From contig NZ_CANKYH010000016.1 of NCBI RefSeq assembly GCF_947487915.1, positions 1 through 35,248 of the forward strand: a stretch of DNA of 35,248 bases. The letters run 5' to 3'. Positions 27,848 to 34,608 of the stretch are shown piece by piece (within the stretch, counting starts at the first letter, position 1; every line of letters begins with the position of its first letter). This stretch comes from an uncultured Serinicoccus sp. (GTDB lineage: Bacteria; Actinomycetota; Actinomycetes; Actinomycetales; Dermatophilaceae). Under the pieces are notes generated by a model. It had not been told where the DNA came from. It ran no database searches and saw only the letters and a list, made by a program, of their open reading frames with translations. Both the position numbers and the translations under genes were made by a program.

Positions 27848-27877
27848 TTGGAATCGCCCGCGCCCGTCGGATAGTGT
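27848..27877 (+). promoter_or_regulatory. promoter of the tRNA cluster
   Basis: A TTGGAA -35 (27848-27853) and a TAGTGT -10 (27872-27877) are separated by 18 nt. They lie about 33 nt upstream of the first tRNA. Confidence 0.55.
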
Positions 27878-27909
27878 TTCTTCTCGCGCCGCTGGTGACA
27901 GCGGAGCAG

Positions 27910-27982
27910 GCGGATGTAGCTCAGTTGGTAGAGCGCAACCTTGCCAAGGTTGAGGTCGCCGGTTCGAGCCCGGTCATCCGCT
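27910..27982 (+). tRNA. tRNA-Gly (GCC)
   Basis: A 73-nt cloverleaf: acceptor GCGGATG with CATCCGC, D-arm GCTC/GAGC, anticodon loop TTGCCAA (GCC), and T-loop TTCGAGC. CCA is not encoded. Confidence 0.98.
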
Positions 27983-28009
27983 CTGAGGCAGCACCACCAG
28001 ATGCCTCAC

Positions 28010-28080
28010 GGTGGAGTGGCCGAGAGGCGAGGCAGCGGCCTGCAAAGCCGTATACACGGGTTCGAATCCCGTCTCCACCT
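28010..28080 (+). tRNA. tRNA-Cys (GCA)
   Basis: A 71-nt cloverleaf: acceptor GGTGGAG with CTCCACC, anticodon loop CTGCAAA (GCA), T-loop TTCGAAT, and the discriminator U typical of tRNA-Cys. Confidence 0.97.
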
Positions 28081-28104
28081 CGCACTCGCGGGTCCACCGC
28101 GCAC

Positions 28105-28179
28105 GGACGATTGGCGCAGCGGTAGCGCGCTTCCTTGACACGGAAGAGGTCACTGGTTCGATCCCAGTATCGTCCACCA
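28105..28179 (+). tRNA. tRNA-Val (GAC)
   Basis: Acceptor GGACGAT pairs with ATCGTCC. The anticodon loop is TTGACAC (GAC) and the T-loop TTCGATC. A CCA is encoded at 28177-28179. It is the last gene before the change in gene style, so it is a candidate integration site, but no second copy of its 3' end was found up to the window edge. Confidence 0.97.
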
Positions 28180-28187
28180 GCACAGCA

Positions 28188-28232
28188 GGCCCCTGACCAG
28201 CGAAAACGCCGGTCAGGGGCCCGTTCCTTTTT
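28188..28232 (+). terminator. intrinsic terminator of the tRNA cluster
   Basis: An 11-bp stem (GGCCCCTGACC with GGTCAGGGGCC), plus an inner GCG/CGC stem with an AAAA loop, is followed by CGTTCCTTTTT. This is the only terminator in the window with a clear T-tract. Confidence 0.92.
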
Positions 28233-28361
28233 AGAGCGTGCAGGATACGTGCAGGACTGGTGGCGTGTCGTTCCCGCTCCGGGTGCGGGCTACCCAGTCC
28301 CGGATCGTGACCGGCCGGTCGTTGTGAGGCTCTTGCCGTGATGTTCACCGGGGGGCGGTTG

Positions 28362-28367
28362 CATACT
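28362..28367 (+). promoter_or_regulatory. -10 hexamer before the DUF6933-like gene
   Basis: CATACT is followed by GGGGTG and GTG at 28374. It fits the leaderless spacing. Confidence 0.45.
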
Positions 28368-28373
28368 GGGGTG

Positions 28374-28814
28374 GTGGTGATCGTGCGGGCGACGCGTGAG
28401 CTGCTTCCGCGGCTGGGTGGGGCGCAGGCTGCGCCGGGTGAGGTGTCGGACACGCTGCTGGGGGACTGGTACGTGAAGAAGCTGGCGTGGCGTCGCCAAG
28501 TGGCGCTTCTGGTGAGTGAGTCGACGTTGCTACCGGTGCTGGTGCCGTTGGCGCCGGGGGTGACCTTGTTGGACCGGTTCCCGTCGGTGCTCGCCGGGCT
28601 GCTGCGTCTGCACGGTCTGCGGGAGAGCGTGGTGGAACGCGAGGTGCGGGGAACCGCTGACTATCGCCTCGCCCCCACAGCGAGTCGCAGCGTGATCGGG
28701 TCCATGAACGAGTTCGCGTTCCTGGCCGACGTCTACCGCGAGCAGGACGCGGAGCCGGACCTGATGGGGTGGTCACTGCGTCTGGCTACCGTTCCGTGCG
28801 GGCCGCTGTTCTAG
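28374..28814 (+). CDS. DUF6933-like protein
   Basis: A protein of 146 aa if begun at GTG 28374; GTG 28371 and an upstream ATG at 28338 are in frame. The sequence has VRATRELLPRLG, LGDWYVKKLAWRRQVALLVSESTLLPVLVPLAPGVTLLDRFP, and a conserved-looking RSVIGSMNEFAF. This fits my memory of DUF6933, a family of unknown function in which an RNA- or plasmid-linked role has not been shown. No signal peptide, membrane helix or catalytic motif can be seen. It is the first gene after the tRNA cluster and terminator and has its own promoter. Assignment to the family is from memory. Confidence 0.68.
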   Translation: MVIVRATRELLPRLGGAQAAPGEVSDTLLGDWYVKKLAWRRQVALLVSESTLLPVLVPLAPGVTLLDRFPSVLAGLLRLHGLRESVVEREVRGTADYRLAPTASRSVIGSMNEFAFLADVYREQDAEPDLMGWSLRLATVPCGPLF

Positions 28815-28916
28815 AGGCACGTGAGCCCGGACCGGGAGCTGGCCGCGCTTGTCGACCCGTAACTGGCGCGCCTAGCGTCTCTTGCAACGGGATACGCCGG
28901 TGATAGCGCTGATCGA

Positions 28917-28956
28917 GATAGCTCTTTATAGTTGGTGCGAGTTATAAAGACCTATC
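28917..28956. promoter_or_regulatory. AT-rich inverted-repeat operator upstream of the AAA ATPase gene
   Basis: Arms GATAGCTCTTTATA (28917-28930) and TATAAAGACCTATC (28943-28956) match at 13 of 14 positions as an inverted repeat with a 12-nt spacer. It is the most AT-rich spot in the neighbourhood, lies 21 nt before the start codon, and probably overlaps the promoter. It suits binding by a dimeric regulator, perhaps the winged helix of the encoded protein itself. Confidence 0.6.
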
Positions 28957-28977
28957 GGGGAAGGGCGGTGAGGTGCC

Positions 28978-30126
28978 GTGGTCGCGAGTCCGTTCACGCC
29001 GGGGGAGACCGCGTGGGAGATCCCGGGCCGGGAGGCTCAGGTGACGCAGATCATGGGTGTGCTGGGCCGGGTCGCGGTCGAGGGCCGCTTCGCCGGCCGG
29101 GTGCGGGTCGATATCGGCCCGCGGGGTGTGGGGAAGACGAGCCTGTTGCGTCGGGCGGAGCGCGCGGCAAGGGACCTGGGGTTGGCCACGGTGTTCGTGA
29201 CGGCGGGCAACGGCACGCTGACCTCGGTGGTGGCGGATGAGGTGGCCGTGTTGACCCGTGGCTGGGGCCACGGTGATGTCCTGGGAGGGCGCGTGGACCA
29301 GGTGAAGGTCTCGGCGGGTGTGCCCGGGGTCGCGGCGGTGGAGGTGTCCGGTGGGGCCCGGCCCGGGCCGGAGGTGACGAGGGCGTTCCGGGACCTGGTC
29401 AAGGCTGTTGCCCGGGCTGCGGTCGAGGACGCCGACCGCAGGGGGCTGGTGCTGCTGGTCGATGAGTTCCAGTCCGCGGACGCCGAGTCGTTGCGGACGG
29501 TCGCGTACGCGTGGCAGGAGCTGCAGGCCGCGGAGTCCCCGGTGCCCGCGGCGCTGTTGGGGGCTGGCTTGTCGCACACTCCGGATGTGGTGACCCGCGC
29601 GGTGACTCACGCGGAGCGGTTTCAGTACCGGCCGATGCGTGATCTCGAAGCGCACGACGCCAGACAGGCGTTGACAGCGCCCACCGCGGCCCTGGGGGTG
29701 TCCTGGGCCACGGACGCGCTAGAGACAGTGGTCGAACGTGCTCAGGGGTACCCGTACTTCATCCAGCTGTATGGGGACGAGGTGTGGCGTGCCGCGGGCG
29801 ACCCAGGCCTTGGGGGCCGTCTAAGCATGGACCATGTCCTGGCCGCGCAGGACCAGGTCGACATCGATGTGAACGAGCTGTACCGATCCAGGTGGGCCAA
29901 GGCCACGGCTCGGGAACGTGACCTACTCACCGCGATGGCCGCCCAGCAGGACGGTCCGGTCGCCCGCCGAGACATCGCCGAGGCGCTCGGGGTCGAGACC
30001 ACGGCCCTGTCCATGGCCCGCCAGTCACTCATGGACAAGGGCATCGTGGACGCACCCGCCCACGGGATGATGCAGTTCACCGTCCCCGGCTTCGGGACCT
30101 ACGTCCGCACACTCACCCAGCACTGA
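28978..30126 (+). CDS. AAA-family ATPase with C-terminal winged helix
   Basis: A 382-aa ORC/Cdc6-like ATP-binding protein of the AAA_16 kind. Walker A is GPRGVGKTSLL (K53) and Walker B is LVLLVDEFQS (D162, E163). GREAQV near residue 20 resembles the box before Walker A. Residues about 310-375 look like a winged helix (ARERDLLTAMAAQQDGPVARRDIAEALGVETTALSMARQSLMDKGIV). Role unknown; such proteins are frequent on actinobacterial islands. GTG 28978 has GGTGAGG upstream. An inverted repeat covers the promoter. A frameshifted HTH gene follows on the opposite strand. Confidence 0.82.
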   Translation: MVASPFTPGETAWEIPGREAQVTQIMGVLGRVAVEGRFAGRVRVDIGPRGVGKTSLLRRAERAARDLGLATVFVTAGNGTLTSVVADEVAVLTRGWGHGDVLGGRVDQVKVSAGVPGVAAVEVSGGARPGPEVTRAFRDLVKAVARAAVEDADRRGLVLLVDEFQSADAESLRTVAYAWQELQAAESPVPAALLGAGLSHTPDVVTRAVTHAERFQYRPMRDLEAHDARQALTAPTAALGVSWATDALETVVERAQGYPYFIQLYGDEVWRAAGDPGLGGRLSMDHVLAAQDQVDIDVNELYRSRWAKATARERDLLTAMAAQQDGPVARRDIAEALGVETTALSMARQSLMDKGIVDAPAHGMMQFTVPGFGTYVRTLTQH

Positions 30127-30169
30127 GCGTCGGATCTGTCGTTGGACTGCGACAGGTCCCGCCCTGCAA

Positions 30170-30400
30170 TCACGGCGGTCGGGTCAGGGGCCGAAATCGG
30201 CCGGCCCCACGACCGCGTAGCGGCACAGCGCCGCGCTCCAGAATGTTGCGCACCGCCCCGTGGCTGCGGCCCGTGACCTCGGCAAGCTCGTAGTGACCGG
30301 CCCACGCGGTACTCGCGGACAACGTAGTCCTTCAAGTCAACCGGTAGCCGGTACAGGTCATGCCCAGCGTGCGAAATCAGGATCTGGCATGAGGCTAGAC
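30170..30400 (-). pseudogene. frameshifted HTH regulator fragment
   Basis: On the minus strand one frame reads HDLYRLPVDLKDYVVREYRVGRS, and a second frame continues HYELAEVTGRSHGAVRNILE then RGAVPLRGRGA to a stop at 30170. Together they match the small helix-turn-helix proteins that read YxxGxSxxEIAxxTGRSxGAVxxxL. A one-base shift near 30290-30300 joins them, so the gene appears broken unless it is a sequencing error. No proper start is seen. Upper boundary approximate. Confidence 0.6.
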
Positions 30401-30837
30401 GGACGGCCAGGGTAGGGCAGGACGTACGCACTCCTCTCAGCGCTGAGACTTCCCTCGGAAAGTGGCGTCGAGGATCGACCTGCGATGGGTCAGCAGCGGC
30501 GCCCAGACGATCCCTGCGAATGGCTGGCTAGACCCGGGCCGGATGGCCCTCCATCAGGGGATAGGCGGGTCTGAGCCTCGGCCTGGGTGACCATCCGTGG
30601 GAGTACGTCAGTAGCGGCGGAAGGACGCACGGCCCCGAACCTCGACTCTCGCTGGGACGGTCGCCACATCACCCCGCCGCCACACTGCTCCAGCTCGGCG
30701 CGTGCTGAATCGAGTCCCGCTGATCAGCCACAGGCCGTAAGGGCGACCTTCAGATTACGCTGTGCCCATCACCGGCAGGTCGCCGGCAGGCACAGAAGTG
30801 GTCAAACACCCCGAGACCAAGCACGGAGGACCCGTCG
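30401..30837. other. non-coding stretch before the caspase-like gene
   Basis: No convincing gene is seen on either strand; the short reading frames lack family features and ribosome-binding sites. It holds a perfect 14-bp palindrome (TCTCAGCGCTGAGA, 30435-30448) and one copy of a 21-nt direct repeat (30609-30629) recurring at 31465-31485. GC content is visibly lower than in the core. Confidence 0.6.
30609..30629 (+). repeat. 21-nt direct repeat, left copy
   Basis: CAGTAGCGGCGGAAGGACGC plus one A; matches 31465-31485 at 20 of 21 positions. The two copies flank the caspase-like gene. Confidence 0.75.
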
Positions 30838-31407
30838 GTGACCCGCAGGTCGAAGCCCCGAATCTGGGCGATGGAAGGCACGTGGTCATCCAGGATCGAG
30901 GACGTGCGGACGGTCAAGCCAGTGCTGCAAGCTCTTGAACACACCGGTCAGGTAAGAACGACGCACCAATCCATCAACAGGCCGGAGGACATCTTCGATT
31001 CGTTTCGACGGTGGGGTCAGAATCAGCATGCCGGCTTCACCGTCGGCTACCTAGCTTTGCACGGTACTCCCGGGAGCGTGTACGTGGGGCGTCGAAAGGT
31101 GGGCTTGGTCGATCTCGGTGAGCAACTCCGGGCGGCTGGCACCAAGCTGCCGGGCCGGACGTTGCACCTGGGTTCGTGCGCTGTTCTCGAAGATGAGGAC
31201 GCCGTCACGACCTTCCGCAGGGCGGTAGGACTCAAGGCCATCACTGGTTTCACCGAAGATGTCGACTGGCTCGAGAGCCTCGCGTTCGAGCTGCTGCTCC
31301 TGGATGTGCTGACGTACTACCGACGAGTCGACGCGGTAGAGCGATACATAGAGAACAACCACAAGGAGTTCGCCAAGCGGCTGGGCTTCACGCTGCTCAG
31401 GAATTAG
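30838..31407 (+). CDS. small caspase/CHAT-like protein (DUF6642-like)
   Basis: A 189-aa protein. It opens with a strand and loop typical of the group (RIWAMEGTW), then an FRRWGQ region. A His follows a hydrophobic strand (VGYLALHG, H75) and a Cys follows another (RTLHLGSC, C114), separated by 39 residues. This His-Cys arrangement is that of caspase-fold peptidases (CHAT, metacaspase). Family naming as DUF6642 is from memory. No death-fold or sensor domain is attached, so activation would need partners; trypco2-like and subtilase-like genes lie next to it, convergent. GTG 30838 has GGAGG 8 nt upstream. It is flanked by 21-nt direct repeats and has lower GC than core genes. Confidence 0.7.
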   Translation: MTRRSKPRIWAMEGTWSSRIEDVRTVKPVLQALEHTGQVRTTHQSINRPEDIFDSFRRWGQNQHAGFTVGYLALHGTPGSVYVGRRKVGLVDLGEQLRAAGTKLPGRTLHLGSCAVLEDEDAVTTFRRAVGLKAITGFTEDVDWLESLAFELLLLDVLTYYRRVDAVERYIENNHKEFAKRLGFTLLRN

Positions 31408-31464
31408 GGCAGGGGCCGTCGCGACGTGCGGGCGGACGTTCCCGTTCCCGTCCTGGTCCACGTC

Positions 31465-31485
31465 CAGTCGCGGCGGAAGGACGCA
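31465..31485 (+). repeat. 21-nt direct repeat, right copy
   Basis: CAGTCGCGGCGGAAGGACGC plus one A; 20 of 21 positions match the copy at 30609-30629, which lies 856 bp away. Confidence 0.75.
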
Positions 31486-31516
31486 TGTCCGTAACACTCT
31501 GTGCTGGAGTGATGGG

Positions 31517-32815
31517 CTACTCGTCGTTATACGACGTGTTTGCTGGGGCTTCCGGGTCATCGATCGTCAGATTGCCGTACACGTCGATGTCTACGTAGAC
31601 AGGCTGCTTGGTGAACGTCGTGGGTGTACCGCTTACGCGCAGCATCGTGTTACCGTGACCCGCCTCCCCTGGGACCCCAATCTCGATGAAGAGGTCTTCG
31701 TACTCAGCGGCATAGAGCTGCTCGAACATTTCGAGCTCCGTGAGCGACCAGAGTTCTTCAAGCTCTTCGTCCAGTGCGGCACCGACAGCAGCTCGTCGCT
31801 CGTCCCAATGGCCGTCGTCGACGAAGAGGCGTAGGAATCGCGAGGGCGTCATGCCGGTGAGAAGATTGCGGACTGAGTCGCGGGAGACAACGCCGGCGCC
31901 GCATGCGATTGGGTCGATCCAGGGGCCCGTTTCGGTCGCGGCCAATAGAACGCGCAGCACCCAGTCTGGGCCATAATCGAAGGCGACGTAGACCTCATGC
32001 TGACCGGCGTAATCCATGACCCGAGTCAGCCACTTGATTCGCCGCACAGTCGCCCCCGAGTACCTGAGGGAACCCGCAGGGAAGACCGCCCGGCCCAGTC
32101 GCATGGAAACCAACGAATCGACTTGGCTTTGCGTGAAGTCGCTGTCGATGTGAGCGAGCCGAGACGGTCTTGGCATCTCAACCAAGCTCTTTCCGGCGTA
32201 GGCCGCACTCGCTTCCGAGGTCAGGCTCTGGAGAAGGGAGCGGATCCAGACACACAGAACTGCCACGCGTGCTGCAGCGAGGCTCGTTCCAGGGGTCGAC
32301 TGCCCGGTGGGATCAGTGCCGTCCGCGGCAAGGGTTGGCTTGGGCCCGTCGGCGGTGCCGCGGCCGGAGCAGTCAAGCGCCAGACCGTTCGAGCCGCACG
32401 CGGCGACTGAGATGACACTCCGTGCACATGCAAGGTCGCTTAGCGTTCCCAGGCCCGGCCCCCAGTTCCCCGCGGCGGCCACCACGATCCGGTTCTTGTC
32501 GCGCAAGAACCGGGTGGCGTATGCCAGCGCGTCCGCCTCAGGATCGCGTGACCGAGTGACGGCCAGGCTGAGGCGGTACACGTGAGCATTGTTGGCCTTG
32601 GCCGCGTCCAGTGCGTGGAGGATCTTGAGCCTGGCCCGCGGGTACCGGAGCCAGCTCCGTAGCACCTCAAACCGCGCCCCCGGTGGGTCGCCGGTCGGCA
32701 AGGCCACGAAGGGGAGTCCCCGGAAAACGATCCCACCTTGGGGTATGTCGTACGGGTCGCCGTCTTGCGGGACCGGAGGCTCAGCCAGCAGGTGCACGTC
32801 GAAGTGCTTAGCCAT
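31517..32815 (-). CDS. subtilase-like (S8) protein lacking the Asp and His motifs
   Basis: From ATG 32815 the product is 432 aa. Residues about 60-190 match the second half of a subtilisin fold: ALDAAKANNAHVYRLSLAV, IVVAAAGNWGPG with the oxyanion Asn N117, and STPGTSLAAARVAV with the would-be nucleophile S178. The catalytic DxG and HGT motifs are not found. Reading upstream in frame gives VGRKVVGI, where HGTxVxGI would be expected, and the stop of the preceding gene is only 55 nt away, leaving no room for the missing half. Residues about 200-432 are an unrecognised acidic C-terminal region. It is either a pseudo-protease, a split enzyme or a truncated gene. Downstream partner of the trypco2-like gene. 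No signal peptide. Confidence 0.72.
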   Translation of the reverse strand: MAKHFDVHLLAEPPVPQDGDPYDIPQGGIVFRGLPFVALPTGDPPGARFEVLRSWLRYPRARLKILHALDAAKANNAHVYRLSLAVTRSRDPEADALAYATRFLRDKNRIVVAAAGNWGPGLGTLSDLACARSVISVAACGSNGLALDCSGRGTADGPKPTLAADGTDPTGQSTPGTSLAAARVAVLCVWIRSLLQSLTSEASAAYAGKSLVEMPRPSRLAHIDSDFTQSQVDSLVSMRLGRAVFPAGSLRYSGATVRRIKWLTRVMDYAGQHEVYVAFDYGPDWVLRVLLAATETGPWIDPIACGAGVVSRDSVRNLLTGMTPSRFLRLFVDDGHWDERRAAVGAALDEELEELWSLTELEMFEQLYAAEYEDLFIEIGVPGEAGHGNTMLRVSGTPTTFTKQPVYVDIDVYGNLTIDDPEAPANTSYNDE

Positions 32816-32870
32816 GATGCCCACCACCTTCCTGCCCACGAGGCTGTACGTATAGGGCAGCGTGGAGTCG

Positions 32871-33323
32871 TCACTCGTCAGGCTTGAACGTGACCTTGGC
32901 GGCATGCGCCTTCGCACGGCTTGCTTCGCCACCCAGGACCAAGCTGATCTTGCCTTCTATGGTGGTCTCGAACGCGACCACGACGGTCGCTTCGGACAGC
33001 ACGTAGTCTGCATCGAGGACCGCGATGGCTGCTTCGATGACAGCGAGCGCGTTCGTGAGCTCATCGTCGACGTACGCGGCACCGACCGCATCGCTGGGTT
33101 CCATCGTGAGCGAAATCGTGGTCGTGTCCTTGACACCGCCACCGCCGCCCATCTTTACCAGTTTCAGGTCGATCTCTCCAGATGCCTTCTTCTCCAGCAC
33201 CGTCTCGAGGTCGACACCGAGTTCGGTGACGCGCATGCCCAAGTCGCCTATCCGACCAGTCGACTGGGCAACGGCTGCTTGCAGGTCTCGGATGACGGCC
33301 TGGACTTCTTCAGACGCACCCAT
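32871..33323 (-). CDS. tandem trypco2-like domain protein
   Basis: A 150-aa protein. Residues about 1-35 are helical. Residues about 32-72 (LGVDLETVLEKKASGEIDLK, then a GGGGG turn and TTTISLTMEP) match the trypco2 (trypsin-co-occurring domain 2) pattern of a strand, a charged strand, a Gly-rich turn and T-L-L-P. Residues about 84-148 look like a second, diverged copy (ATVVVAFETTIEGKISLVLGGEAS, then KVTFKP). Trypco domains are known beside proteases in bacterial conflict systems and are thought to act as adaptors. The ATG has GGGAGAG upstream. It lies 55 nt ahead of the subtilase-like gene, forming an operon. Confidence 0.7.
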   Translation of the reverse strand: MGASEEVQAVIRDLQAAVAQSTGRIGDLGMRVTELGVDLETVLEKKASGEIDLKLVKMGGGGGVKDTTTISLTMEPSDAVGAAYVDDELTNALAVIEAAIAVLDADYVLSEATVVVAFETTIEGKISLVLGGEASRAKAHAAKVTFKPDE

Positions 33324-33591
33324 CGATCTCTCCCGTTCTCGCGAGTAGCTACCACGATGAGCTCACGGCCCTGTGTCTGGCACGCGCACCCGTGCTGCGT
33401 GTGCTGTTCAGAGTGGCGTTTGCCCGACGACATTGTCAACCGTTGGCATCTGCAACGACTGAGCCGGCCGTTTCGCGGCGGAATGACGTGCAAGCTGCCA
33501 CTGAGGAAATAGCAACAGTGTCGTTTTCGCGCGGTTCTCGAGCGCCGCAAACGCTCAGCTTCTAAGTGCCGCCGGCAGCATGACGTGCCGG
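33324..33591. other. intergenic region between the CPBP and trypco2-like genes
   Basis: No gene is supported here. It should carry the promoter of the trypco2-subtilase pair, but no clear -10 was found. A weak hairpin (GAGCG/CGCTC, 33540-33556) follows the stop of the CPBP gene and may end its transcript. Confidence 0.45.
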
Positions 33592-34476
33592 TCAGCGAGT
33601 CGTGTCAGCGTCGAGGCCACGGACCGCGAAGCCATGTTCCGGGAGCCTTTTGGTCTGCCGACCCCCATGCCTGGCGAGCAGCACCGCAGCCAGGAGCCAC
33701 AGCACCCAGCCCAGCGCCTCGACGCGCCAGTCGACACCGCCGGAGTCGGCTACCGACTGCAGCTGGAAGACGCGCACGCTGTTGATCGCCCCGTGGACGA
33801 GTACGGGTGGCCACACCGACCCAGAGACGAGTCGCAGGGCCACGAGGAAGGGCGCCCATGAGGCGATCCCCAGCAGGTAGGCGGCAGACTCGGCCGAGAT
33901 TGGGTCGGGCAGGAACGTGAGCGCTGGAAGGTGCCAAAGCGTCCAGGCCCCTGCCGAGATGGCTGCAGCTGCCGGGAACCCGAGGTGTCGGGTCCGGCTG
34001 AGCAGCCATCCGCGCCAACCGGTCTCCTCGCCGACGGCGAATGTTGCCTGCAGCACTAGGAGGGGTAGGACGACGGATGCGGCAGTCAGGATCTCGGCGG
34101 TTGGTCGTGGGCGCCATCCGAGGAGCAGCCCCGAGACCAGTTGAGCTGCCCCGATCAGCATCAGGATGCCCACTCCCATGGCCGCCCAGCGGCCGGAACG
34201 GTTCCAACGAAGCGCCAGCAAGTCACGTGCCCGCCCGGGGCGCAGCACCCGAACGAACACCAGCGCGGCGAGTAGGGGTGTGAGCTGGGCAACCGGAACC
34301 AGTGCTGGGGCTAGTTCAGCGTCGATGAACCCCAGCATGGCCGGGGCGATCACGAGCCAGCACAGCCCGCTGGCCAGGGCGACGTAGCCGGCGATCTCAT
34401 GCCAGGACGGATGGGGGGCGGCCGGTCGGTCGCGCTCACTGTGGGTGTTGGAGGGCTGGTTGCCGTGTGTCTGCAT
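33592..34476 (-). CDS. CPBP-family intramembrane metalloprotease (Abi)
   Basis: A 294-aa polytopic membrane protein of the CPBP/Rce1-like family. Motif 1 is GEETGWRG with E150 and E151, motif 2 is TLWHLPAL with H182, and motif 3 is HGAINS with H228; all metal-binding positions are intact. About seven hydrophobic segments are present, and the N-terminal 24 residues are polar. Family members process prenylated or peptide substrates, and some give bacteriocin self-immunity or phage abortive infection. GAGGAG lies 7 nt before the ATG. A second CPBP gene lies just upstream on the same strand, and the trypco2-subtilase pair lies downstream. Confidence 0.9.
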   Translation of the reverse strand: MQTHGNQPSNTHSERDRPAAPHPSWHEIAGYVALASGLCWLVIAPAMLGFIDAELAPALVPVAQLTPLLAALVFVRVLRPGRARDLLALRWNRSGRWAAMGVGILMLIGAAQLVSGLLLGWRPRPTAEILTAASVVLPLLVLQATFAVGEETGWRGWLLSRTRHLGFPAAAAISAGAWTLWHLPALTFLPDPISAESAAYLLGIASWAPFLVALRLVSGSVWPPVLVHGAINSVRVFQLQSVADSGGVDWRVEALGWVLWLLAAVLLARHGGRQTKRLPEHGFAVRGLDADTTR

Positions 34477-34608
34477 GGTGCATCTCCTCGGTGCAGCGAA
34501 AGCGGGAATGGTCGTGCGAGGATCTCGGATGCCTTGGGATGTGGTGGCTCACTGGCCGTCAACGTCAGTAGTGCTGAGCCTGAACCCCCGGACGGGGACT
34601 TGGGAGGG

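Noticed and set aside
27874..28196. Short plus-strand proteins across the tRNA cluster
   Set aside because: They lie on three well-formed tRNA genes and have no family features.
30099..30431. Intact 110-aa minus-strand gene
   Set aside because: Only its middle resembles an HTH protein, and the homology continues in another frame, so it is better read as a pseudogene.
30490..30841. Short genes at 30490-30672 and 30587-30841
   Set aside because: They overlap each other on opposite strands, show no recognisable domain, and lack ribosome-binding sites.
32816..32932. Longer start for the subtilase-like gene reaching into the trypco2-like gene
   Set aside because: The extra residues overlap the end of the preceding gene and add no Asp or His motif. 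ATG 32815 is simpler, though a GTG slightly upstream is possible.
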